The notes below the pieces were generated by a model. The model worked only from the letters and a program-made list of their open reading frames with translations, did no database searches and had not been told where the DNA came from. From Parachlamydiales bacterium (GTDB lineage: Bacteria > Chlamydiota > Chlamydiia > Chlamydiales > Rhabdochlamydiaceae), in NCBI GenBank assembly GCA_023265455.1, contig JAHFTQ010000002.1:124001-188000 (forward strand): 64,000 nt of DNA, read 5' to 3'. Below are positions 52,584 through 60,579 of this stretch, piece by piece; within the stretch, counting starts at the first letter, position 1; each line of letters opens with the position of its first letter. The translations under genes were made by a program, and so were the position numbers.

Positions 52584-54305
52584 CCGTCTCTTGAGATTCT
52601 CCAGTTCTTGCTGGAGTTCAGGAGGGAACTTTGAACCAAAGAGAGAAAAATAACTCTCGAGCTCTTGAACTTCTTTAAGATAACCTTCTTTATCGATATG
52701 AAAAAGCTCAGCAGGCTCGAAGATTCCGGGAAGAGGCAGATAGCCCAGCGGCGAGGCTTGAGCGCTAACTGTGCCGCTCACTCTTTCAAAGATCCAGCGC
52801 AGCACATAAGTATTATTCCGAAATCCGGGCCATAAAAAGTGCCCTTTAGCATCTTTTCGAAACCAATTTACATGAAAAATCTGGGGCCGTTTAGCAGGCT
52901 GGAGGCGAGCGCCCATTTCAATCCAGTGAGCAAAATAATCTCCCATATGATAGCCGCAAAAAGGGAGCATAGCAAACGGGTCGTGCCGAAGTTGACCTAA
53001 AGCGCCTTTCGCAGCAGCTGTGGTCTCAGAGGAGAGAGAGGCGCCCAGAAAGACGCCGTGATTCCAACTGAGCGCCTCAAAGACAAGGGGAACAAGCGTG
53101 GCTCTTCGACCTCCAAAAAGAATCGCAGAAATCGGAACACCTTGAGGGTCATCGTAGGCCGGACTTAAGATAGAACATTGCTCTGTACGAACGGTGAAGC
53201 GCGCATTGGGATGAGACGCCGGTTTACCAGACGTTGGATCCCACGGTTTCCCTTCCCACGAGGTTAAAGAGGGAGGAGCTTTGTCTGTGAGCCCTTCCCA
53301 CCACACATCGCGGTGAGACGTCAGTGCCGTGTTGGTGAAAAGAGTTTTTTTCTGAATCATCTCAATGGCAATGGGATTCGTTTTGCTAGAAGTTCCCGGT
53401 GCGACACCAAAAAAACCATGTTCGGGATTGATAGCATAGAGTCCCCCATCCTTTCCGATATGCATCCAAGCGATGTCGTCGCCGACACATTCGAGCTTCC
53501 AGCCCGGGATTAGCGGCTGGAGCATGGCAAGATTAGTCTTGCCGCAAGAGCTGGGGAAAGCTCCTGCGATATATTTTTTTTCGCCAGCAGGGTTGGTGAG
53601 ACCGATAATCATCATGTGCTCGGCAAGCCATCCCTGTTTTTGACCAAGTCCAGAGGCAATGCGAAGGGCTAGACATTTTTTGCTGAGGAGCGCGTTTCCT
53701 CCGTAACCGCTTCCAAAAGACCAGATGGAGGGCTCTTCTGGAAAGTGCACAATGTAGCGATGAGAAGAGTTGTGTGGCCAAGAAACATCGGGAGTCCCCT
53801 CGGGAAGCGGGTAACCGACCGAGTGAAGGCAAGGAACGAATGGTTTTCCACTCATCTGCTGCAAAACCTCTTTCCCCATCCGTGTCATCAGATGTAAATG
53901 ACAGACGACGTAGGGCGAATCGGTAATTTGGACACCGAAAAGAGCATAGGGGCTATTTAGGGGACCCATACAAAACGGGACGACGTAGAGTGTCCGACCT
54001 TGCATGCATCCCCGGAATAAATTCCGGAGCAGGATCTTCATCTCTGCAGGGTCTTTCCAATGATTGGTCGGGCCTGCATCTTGTTCATGGAGGGAGCAGA
54101 TATAAGTGTCTTCTTCAGAGCGAGCGACATCATCTGACGTTGAATGGCACCAAAAACTTTCGGGACGCTCTAGAGGAACGAAGGTCCCTTGCTGGACGAG
54201 CAAATCACAAAGATGGCGATACTCTTCTTCAGACCCATCGCAAAAATGAACATCTTTCGGCTGGCATAGGGCTGCACTCTCTTGTACGAAAGCGTCAAGT
54301 GTCAT
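52572..54305 (-). CDS. pckA: Phosphoenolpyruvate carboxykinase, GTP-dependent
   Basis: A 577-residue GTP-type PEPCK converting oxaloacetate and GTP to PEP for gluconeogenesis. PSSCGKTNLAML is the kinase-1a loop with the reactive cysteine; GDDIAWM, the RTEQCSILSPAYDDPQGV block and WPGFRNNTYVLRWIFERVSG are diagnostic of this class. The frame extends to 54365 through a palindrome; the ATG at 54305 (MTLDAFVQES) with AGAGGT 5 nt upstream is the likely start. That ribosome site lies in the palindrome arm. pckA-mreB-SNF2 order matches Chlamydia. Confidence 0.96.
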   Translation of the reverse strand: MTLDAFVQESAALCQPKDVHFCDGSEEEYRHLCDLLVQQGTFVPLERPESFWCHSTSDDVARSEEDTYICSLHEQDAGPTNHWKDPAEMKILLRNLFRGCMQGRTLYVVPFCMGPLNSPYALFGVQITDSPYVVCHLHLMTRMGKEVLQQMSGKPFVPCLHSVGYPLPEGTPDVSWPHNSSHRYIVHFPEEPSIWSFGSGYGGNALLSKKCLALRIASGLGQKQGWLAEHMMIIGLTNPAGEKKYIAGAFPSSCGKTNLAMLQPLIPGWKLECVGDDIAWMHIGKDGGLYAINPEHGFFGVAPGTSSKTNPIAIEMIQKKTLFTNTALTSHRDVWWEGLTDKAPPSLTSWEGKPWDPTSGKPASHPNARFTVRTEQCSILSPAYDDPQGVPISAILFGGRRATLVPLVFEALSWNHGVFLGASLSSETTAAAKGALGQLRHDPFAMLPFCGYHMGDYFAHWIEMGARLQPAKRPQIFHVNWFRKDAKGHFLWPGFRNNTYVLRWIFERVSGTVSAQASPLGYLPLPGIFEPAELFHIDKEGYLKEVQELESYFSLFGSKFPPELQQELENLKRRLQQ

Positions 54306-54306
54306 T

Positions 54307-54475
54307 AGACCTCTTGCGTAGCTAAGGGTTCGTCGATTTTCTGGATTATTTTGGCCGATTTTCAACTCTCTTTGCAGGGGTCATATCACCTTCGGATATT
54401 ACCCCTGCAAAGAGAGTTGAAAATCGGCTCAAAAGAACCAGAAAATCGACAGAACCTTAGTTACGCAAGAGGTCT
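54307..54475. repeat. 75-bp-arm palindrome filling the whole mreB-pckA gap
   Basis: Arms 54307-54381 and 54401-54475 are inverted repeats (roughly 65 of 75 positions agree) with a 19-bp loop. Perfect blocks include AGACCTCTTGCGTA at the ends and CCGATTTTCAACTCTC plus TTTGCAGGGGT inside. It begins at the base before the mreB stop and ends one base before the pckA ATG, so it contains the pckA ribosome site (AGAGGT). Confidence 0.9.
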
Positions 54476-55567
54476 TTACATCGATTTCTTCTTTCTGGCT
54501 TTATCGGGATATTCCAAAGCCTTGCCCGTCCCGAGGCAAACGGCCAGAAGAGGGTACGGGGCAATGGTGACAGGAAGACCTGTCTCTTTGATCAACGCTT
54601 TGTCGAGTCCTTTAATCAAAGCTCCTCCACCGGCCAAAACCATCCCGCGCTCAACGAGATCAGAGGCCAGCTCAGGAGGACTTTTCTCAAGGATCAACTT
54701 GATGCTTTCAATGATTTGTTGGAGCGGCTCGAAGAGACATTGCCGAATTTCTACAGAGTTGATCCTCTTCGTGACAGGAAGACCGGCGACTTGGTCGCGG
54801 CCGCGCACTTCCATTTCAAGCTCGTGATCTCCTAAAGGATAGGCAGAGCCAATCGTGATCTTGATCTCTTCTGCTGTGCGGGGACCAATCAGAAGGTTAT
54901 AGGTGCGTCTCATGTAGTTGACGATACATTCATCAAACTCATCACCCGCGATCCTCAGCGAGCGAGATTCAACGATGCCTCCGAGAGAAATAATCGCAAT
55001 CTCCGTCGTACCACCGCCAATGTCCACGATCATGTTTGCGGCGGGCTCGTGCACGGGCAGGTCAACGCCAATTGCAGCCGCCATCGGCTCTTCGATGAGC
55101 ATCACTTCTTGGGCGCCCGCACGGAGTGCTGAGTCTTCCACAGCTCTTTTTTCCACGTCGGTAATCCCGGAAGGAACAGCAATAATAATTTTAGGTCGAA
55201 AAAGAACACTCGAGGGAGTCACCCGTTTGATCAAAGCTTTGAGCATCCCTTCAGCGATCTCGAAATCGGCGATCACACCGTCTTTCATGGGACGCACAGC
55301 AATGATATTACGAGGAGTTTTGCCTAGCATCGCTTTCGCTTTGTGGCCGACAGCGAGCACCTCATTGGTGTTCGCGTCAACGGAAACCACCGAGGGCTCG
55401 GCAAGAACAATCCCTTTACCCCGCACATAAACGAGAGTATTAGCAGTTCCAAGGTCAATTCCAATGTCGCTGGAGAAAAAATTCGAGAGTGACCCGAATT
55501 TCCCGAAGGCACGGCGACTAAGATTTGCAAGTTTGTCTTTGAGATTAAATGATTTTTGTTGGCTCAT
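54476..55567 (-). CDS. mreB: Rod-shape-determining protein MreB
   Basis: A 363-residue bacterial actin. The phosphate-1 loop [28 protein letters not shown], the phosphate-2 region [16 protein letters not shown] and adenosine loop [14 protein letters not shown] are in order. In chlamydiae, which lack FtsZ, MreB directs septal peptidoglycan synthesis at division. About 18 extra N-terminal residues precede the core. It starts 6 nt after the SNF2 helicase stop, so is probably in the same operon, and its stop adjoins the large palindrome. Confidence 0.97.
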   Translation of the reverse strand: MSQQKSFNLKDKLANLSRRAFGKFGSLSNFFSSDIGIDLGTANTLVYVRGKGIVLAEPSVVSVDANTNEVLAVGHKAKAMLGKTPRNIIAVRPMKDGVIADFEIAEGMLKALIKRVTPSSVLFRPKIIIAVPSGITDVEKRAVEDSALRAGAQEVMLIEEPMAAAIGVDLPVHEPAANMIVDIGGGTTEIAIISLGGIVESRSLRIAGDEFDECIVNYMRRTYNLLIGPRTAEEIKITIGSAYPLGDHELEMEVRGRDQVAGLPVTKRINSVEIRQCLFEPLQQIIESIKLILEKSPPELASDLVERGMVLAGGGALIKGLDKALIKETGLPVTIAPYPLLAVCLGTGKALEYPDKARKKKSM

Positions 55568-55573
55568 AGAATA

Positions 55574-58500
55574 TTATGTTCTCAGTAGTTCAAGAACGTC
55601 TTCCCAGGTTAATTTAGCAATCGCCTCATCATCGCAACTTACGACTTTCTTGACCAATCCTTTTTTCCGCTTCTGCATTTCAGCGATCTTTTCTTCTATG
55701 GTTCCCAAGGTAATCAGTTTGTAAGCTGAGACATTTTTCTTCTGCCCCATCCGGTGGACTCGGTCTGTGGCTTGATTTTCAACAGCGGGGTTCCACCACA
55801 TATCGTAATGGATGACCGTATCCGCACCGACAAGATTGAGCCCGGTGCCTCCAGCTTTTAATGAGACTAAGAAGACAGAAAGATTTTCATTTTCATTAAA
55901 TCTTTTGACAATTTCAAGACGGTTTTTACTTGAGCCGTCTAGATAAGCAAATTGAATATTTCGTTTTTCAAAATCTTCTCGCATGATCTGCAACATGCGC
56001 GTGTACTGGCTAAAGATGACCGTTTTATGTCCGCCCTCAATGAGCGTCTGAAGCAGCTCAAGGAGCATTTCATATTTAGCGCAGTCCCCAGGTTCAGCTT
56101 TTTCTTTGGCAAAGATCGCAGGGTGGCAGCAGATCTGCTTGAGACGCGTTAATGTCGCTAACACATGGATTTGAACACGGTCAAAACCATCTCGCTCGAC
56201 GAGTTTCACCAGTTCATTGCGAGCCGACTCAGCGTAAGATCTGTAAAGGTCTTGCTGGATATCGGTGAGCTGACAGTGATAGACGATTTCGGAAATGGGC
56301 GGTAGATCGCTGAGAACATCTGCCTTCATGCGGCGCAAGATGAAAGGGGCGACTTTTTTACGGAGATATTCGAGATTTTTTGTCTGCTCAGCGCCCGAGA
56401 CACGAATATACTTCTCGACAAAACGGTCGTAAGAGCTGAGGAAGCCCGGCATTAAAAAGTCAAAGAGACTCCACATCTCATCGAGAGAGTTTTCAATCGG
56501 AGTACCAGATAGAATGAGGCGGTGCTCCGCCTGAACCATCTTGACCGATTTAGCGTTGCGAGTCCCTCGGTTCTTAATATGTTGAGCCTCATCTAAAATC
56601 ACATACCCAAACGCAGCCAACTTATAGTGTTCTACATCTTTTTGCAGGAGAGTATACGACGTGATGATCACATCATATTTACGCATATTCTCAATTAATC
56701 TTTTACGCGCAGAGGGGATATCATCAATCACCAAAACCTTGAGCTCAGGATCAAACTTGGCAAACTCCTCTTTCCAGTTGTAGAGAAGAGAGGTCGGGCA
56801 AACAATTAAAGAAAGGGCCTTTTTTTTCATTCGATACTGAGCAATCGCTACAATCGCTTGAAGGGTTTTTCCAAGCCCCATATCGTCGGCTAAGATTCCA
56901 TTGAGATACATCATCCGAAGCCTTTCGACCCAATTAACCCCCTCTAACTGATAAGGACGCAAGGTAGCTTGGACCTCTTCTGGCACCTGTGTAAACTCTA
57001 GTCTGATTTCTCCCAGCATCTGCTTGCGGATCTCCACCAATTGATCCGAGATAGAAAATTTGACCGGAAGTCCTTTGAACTGATCAGCATCGATGTTAGC
57101 TAAGCTCCAGATGGGACGCTCGAGTTTATGGTCGGTTAAAACGGCGATTCCCAGTTCGTCAAACAGCTGAACAACCCCACCGATTTTCTCTAAATCCAGC
57201 ACGAGAATCTTAGGCAGTTTATTTCCTTCACCGGCTTTTTTGGTTAGTCTAGCCTTAGGGTTTTCCATTTCGAGATAAGCCCTTTTTGAGGCTAAACACT
57301 CCCACAAAAGATCCATTTTAGCCCCTTTAAGAGAGCCATGGACTTTAAGCTCGATCTCATAAACATCGATACGAGACGTGTGCGAAAGATATAAAGAAAA
57401 GCTGGTCTGATCATAAATGAATTGATCGAGCAGGTTCTGGGGGCAATTAAACGTCACGCGGTGCTGATAACGAGGAATAATATCGGTCATGAACTCGACA
57501 ATTTTCTTTTCAGACTTGGCAACGAAAATCCCCTCATCTTCTTTAAATAGAAAATCTTGAAACAATTCTTCGATAATCTTCTTTTCTTCCACAAGATTGC
57601 GGGCAAGAATTCCGGATTTGGAGACAAAAGAAGAGACGTGATCATAATCGAGTTTTCCAGGTGCAGCAGGAATCTTATGCTGTTCGTAATGAAAAAAGAG
57701 GGTCGCTTCCAGCTCTCCATCCAAATACCCCAAGTCGCAAGTTGCCTTCACAGGCTCTACATAAGGAAGCGTTACAAAATCTTCGATCGCTTCACTATTT
57801 TCAATCTCCGCAAACCGCGATAGCTCGGGCATGGCATTTTCCACAAAAGTTCCAAACAGCGGCTCTGGAATGGTGAGATCCAGTAGGGTTTTGAGGTTTT
57901 TAAGATGCATGCGCGTAATATGGGGTGGGAAGCGGTAGTAAACATTTTGATGCAGCATTCCCGGCTGTGCACAGGAAAAAAGCTTCGATTCTTCGATCGG
58001 GATTTGCTTTTGATCAATCAAAAGATTAGGTCTGACAAGAATCTTTGAAATCGGAGGTTTGAGATATTCAAGAACACATTTGAGATGGGCCGGTTGAGGA
58101 GAAAAACGAAGAGGATTTTCAAACGTCGTGTCAAAGAGTCCACTGAGCATGGGAAGATCATCTTCTTGCGCTGTAAACCCGCTCTCTTTAAGAGCCGTAT
58201 TTGCCCCTTCGAAGATCTGCGCTAAGATGATCCCAAATAGCTCGATATCGATCTGGGCAATGCGATACCCTTTTTCAGAACTGGGCTGTTCTTGAAAACG
58301 GGCTTGATCCATCAACATTTTCATGATCTCCCGTTGCTTGACATCAAACGATTGCAACGCAAAGCAATACCGCTTGCTTCCAATAAAAATCGGCTCTTCG
58401 TAACGCAGCGCCTCCATAAATTTTTTCAAATAAGGAATATTGAGCGGTTTGGAACGCGATGGGAGTCTAAGCGATAATTGGAGTTCGACAGGCTGTCTTC

Positions 58501-59068
58501 CGTCTAGATTTTGTGGAAGGGAGAAGACCAAAGCTGCCTCTGCCCGATCGATATCGTATTTTTCTCTCGGCTTAAAAAATGGAGAGATCGCAAGCACCTC
58601 TGAGGAGGAGACATATTCTTGCAGCACCTGCTTTTGATGCATCTCTTCTTGTTTTTGGGTCTGCTTAGTTTCAGCCTCTTTAAACTTGGTAATCAACGCT
58701 TTGCGCTGCTCAGCATTGAAATCATGCTTTTCTGCCAAGTCATCAAGGCTGTTCTCCTTTGAATAAGAGACCATAATTTCATCGAGCCGGTTCTCGAGAT
58801 AAAAAATGAGCGCTGCCAAATGTTGACAGTCATAGTTATAAGGGCAATCGCAATCTGAATCGATCGTCTCGCTCTCAATACGATCGATCTCAATCTCACT
58901 TTCGTAATGGTTTTCGTATTGTCCTTGGATACGTCCACTGATCCGAACCGACTTGTGGTCAAGATGAAGAATTTTAGCCGCAACGACTTTTTGTTTATCA
59001 TAAAGTTCTTTTCCTTCATCGCGGATGGATGAAGCAAAATCCTGTCTCAACTTTCTAAAATTCAACAT
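55574..59068 (-). CDS. SWI2/SNF2 family helicase with SWIM-type zinc finger
   Basis: An 1164-residue protein. An N-terminal CxC...CxH element (DCDCPYNYDCQHLAALIFY, near residue 73) is a SWIM-like zinc finger. The C-terminal 480 residues are a complete SNF2 motor: DDMGLGKTLQAIV (Walker A near 730), VILDEAQHIKN (motif II), LSGTPIENSLDEMWSL (III) and NQATDRVHRMGQ (VI). Such bacterial proteins translocate on DNA and may remodel RNA polymerase or DNA-protein complexes. Chlamydia carry one next to mreB. AGGT precedes the ATG by about 7 nt. Normal length, no damage. Confidence 0.93.
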   Translation of the reverse strand: MLNFRKLRQDFASSIRDEGKELYDKQKVVAAKILHLDHKSVRISGRIQGQYENHYESEIEIDRIESETIDSDCDCPYNYDCQHLAALIFYLENRLDEIMVSYSKENSLDDLAEKHDFNAEQRKALITKFKEAETKQTQKQEEMHQKQVLQEYVSSSEVLAISPFFKPREKYDIDRAEAALVFSLPQNLDGRQPVELQLSLRLPSRSKPLNIPYLKKFMEALRYEEPIFIGSKRYCFALQSFDVKQREIMKMLMDQARFQEQPSSEKGYRIAQIDIELFGIILAQIFEGANTALKESGFTAQEDDLPMLSGLFDTTFENPLRFSPQPAHLKCVLEYLKPPISKILVRPNLLIDQKQIPIEESKLFSCAQPGMLHQNVYYRFPPHITRMHLKNLKTLLDLTIPEPLFGTFVENAMPELSRFAEIENSEAIEDFVTLPYVEPVKATCDLGYLDGELEATLFFHYEQHKIPAAPGKLDYDHVSSFVSKSGILARNLVEEKKIIEELFQDFLFKEDEGIFVAKSEKKIVEFMTDIIPRYQHRVTFNCPQNLLDQFIYDQTSFSLYLSHTSRIDVYEIELKVHGSLKGAKMDLLWECLASKRAYLEMENPKARLTKKAGEGNKLPKILVLDLEKIGGVVQLFDELGIAVLTDHKLERPIWSLANIDADQFKGLPVKFSISDQLVEIRKQMLGEIRLEFTQVPEEVQATLRPYQLEGVNWVERLRMMYLNGILADDMGLGKTLQAIVAIAQYRMKKKALSLIVCPTSLLYNWKEEFAKFDPELKVLVIDDIPSARKRLIENMRKYDVIITSYTLLQKDVEHYKLAAFGYVILDEAQHIKNRGTRNAKSVKMVQAEHRLILSGTPIENSLDEMWSLFDFLMPGFLSSYDRFVEKYIRVSGAEQTKNLEYLRKKVAPFILRRMKADVLSDLPPISEIVYHCQLTDIQQDLYRSYAESARNELVKLVERDGFDRVQIHVLATLTRLKQICCHPAIFAKEKAEPGDCAKYEMLLELLQTLIEGGHKTVIFSQYTRMLQIMREDFEKRNIQFAYLDGSSKNRLEIVKRFNENENLSVFLVSLKAGGTGLNLVGADTVIHYDMWWNPAVENQATDRVHRMGQKKNVSAYKLITLGTIEEKIAEMQKRKKGLVKKVVSCDDEAIAKLTWEDVLELLRT

Positions 59069-59170
59069 CGCATTACCTATTAAATTTATAACGTGATCCT
59101 GTACAACTCCGGAACCACCTATCGAACTTGTGTTTTACTTTATTTTTTAAAGTCTCGCAAGATTTTTTTT

Positions 59171-60373
59171 TCAAGAAGGGATAGAAAGTTTTTTACCTGG
59201 CCTCAGCTTATCCGTTTCAAGATGATTCGCTTTGCGCAAAGCTTCAATAGACACTTTATGTTTGCGAGCAATTTTCCAAAGATTATCGCCAGGTTGGACG
59301 ATATAAATTTTTGATGCTTGAAGTTGAACAAGTGGAGGTGCACTCGGTTGGACTAGGTATTGGGGAACAAACAGTTGCAAAGCCGCTTTGTGATCATACG
59401 GCTCAGGAAGAGCAACACTTGCAAAAGCATAAAGTTTTTCTGCTGCTTTTTTCCAAATCGCATCGGAGCGCGGACTTGTCATAATCTCTTTCAAAAAAAG
59501 GTGAAGAGAATCGGTCTTCTGTGGAAAAAGATCAATGAATGTCATGAGCTCAGGATCTTCGAACTTTTTTAGAATAAACTCACGATCCCATTGGAGTAAA
59601 ATTTTGGCAGCTAGTAGAGAGCGCCCACGGATGTAAGAGGCCAGCAAATTCTTCAAACGCGTCGCAGAAAAATCTTGGGACTGCTTCTGCTCTTCTGTGA
59701 ACCGTTTGAGAATTTCCCAATCCCCTTGAGTCACCAGCTCTATCACATATCCCGCAGGTAAAGGGACTCCCGCTCGCGAGAGCAAAGTCGATACCATCGT
59801 ATACTCTGCCGTCATGTAAAAAGCTTCGAGTAGCGCTGGGTCACAAGGTTTGCTGCTTTGTTTAAGCTCGAAAAAAAGTCCTTGAGTCGTGAAGGGAAAT
59901 TTCTCCGTGTTGATAAAATGCAAAATGGCTCGGTGCTGGTCCTCCGTTAATCCAGAATAAACGGTGAGCTCGACTTGCTCGGGACCCTCCTTACGCTGAA
60001 AGGAAAGAGTCCTCCTCTGGAGAGGAGCCCCTTGCAGAGCCTTATTAATATCTATAGAATGAAATGCGACTAAGCTCGCCAGCGCTAAATCCCTTTTCTT
60101 ATACCCTGCTTCAACTCCCTCATCGTTAGAGAGCATCACGACAAGTTCTCCGTAAGACATCATCGCAAACTGCGATAGAACTTCTGCAGTGGTGAGGGAT
60201 TGGCTCTTTTCACCGAGCGGCTGAAGCTCAAATGCCACCGCCTCTTTTTTTTCACGCAGTGTGAAATAAAAAAAAGAAGTTAAAAGCCCAATATTGAGCG
60301 CTCCACTAAAAATCAAAGCTTGGGTTAAAAAACGGCCTTTACGAGCCCACTGTTCTTGCAGAGGTAATTCCAC
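59171..60373 (-). CDS. Membrane-anchored LysM-domain protein
   Basis: A 400-residue protein with a basic start, one membrane helix (about 17-38, ALIFSGALNIGLLTSFFYF), a long helical middle (residues 55-330), and a C-terminal LysM domain at about 353-400 (YIVQPGDNLWKIARKHKVSI, ALRKANHLETDKLRPGKKLSIP). LysM binds peptidoglycan glycans, so the protein likely bridges inner membrane and wall or septum. The start is GTG with AGGA 8 nt upstream. It is divergent from pheT; an equivalent position next to pheT exists in Chlamydia. The helical middle is unrecognised. Confidence 0.85.
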   Translation of the reverse strand: MELPLQEQWARKGRFLTQALIFSGALNIGLLTSFFYFTLREKKEAVAFELQPLGEKSQSLTTAEVLSQFAMMSYGELVVMLSNDEGVEAGYKKRDLALASLVAFHSIDINKALQGAPLQRRTLSFQRKEGPEQVELTVYSGLTEDQHRAILHFINTEKFPFTTQGLFFELKQSSKPCDPALLEAFYMTAEYTMVSTLLSRAGVPLPAGYVIELVTQGDWEILKRFTEEQKQSQDFSATRLKNLLASYIRGRSLLAAKILLQWDREFILKKFEDPELMTFIDLFPQKTDSLHLFLKEIMTSPRSDAIWKKAAEKLYAFASVALPEPYDHKAALQLFVPQYLVQPSAPPLVQLQASKIYIVQPGDNLWKIARKHKVSIEALRKANHLETDKLRPGKKLSIPS

Positions 60374-60391
60374 TTATGTTATCCTATGACT

Positions 60392-60544
60392 CGATGATCC
60401 ACTTTTTTTTGGCTCATAGAGGGGCTGCGGCTTCCGTAAATCAATCTTCCTCCTCGCCCATAGACGGAGTCTATGAGCTTCGTCGGTCAGATCGATTTGC
60501 GTTTGCCTCGCTCACTCTATGAGCCAAAAAAAAGTGGATCATCG
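60392..60544. repeat. Palindrome between divergent LysM and pheT genes
   Basis: The outer 30 bp (60392-60421 and 60515-60544) are a perfect inverted repeat beginning CGATGATCCAC followed by eight T. The inside continues imperfectly, and the centre holds CATAGAC...TCTATG as a second small dyad. It stops 18 bp short of the leftward GTG and 35 bp short of the pheT ATG. It shares no sequence with the other palindromes. Confidence 0.88.
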
Positions 60545-60579
60545 GGTACGACCTACAATTTAACGGGATAGCAACTTAA

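Noticed and set aside
54306..54365. N-terminal extension of PckA to 54365
   Set aside because: It is translation of the palindrome arm; the ATG at 54305 has the ribosome site.
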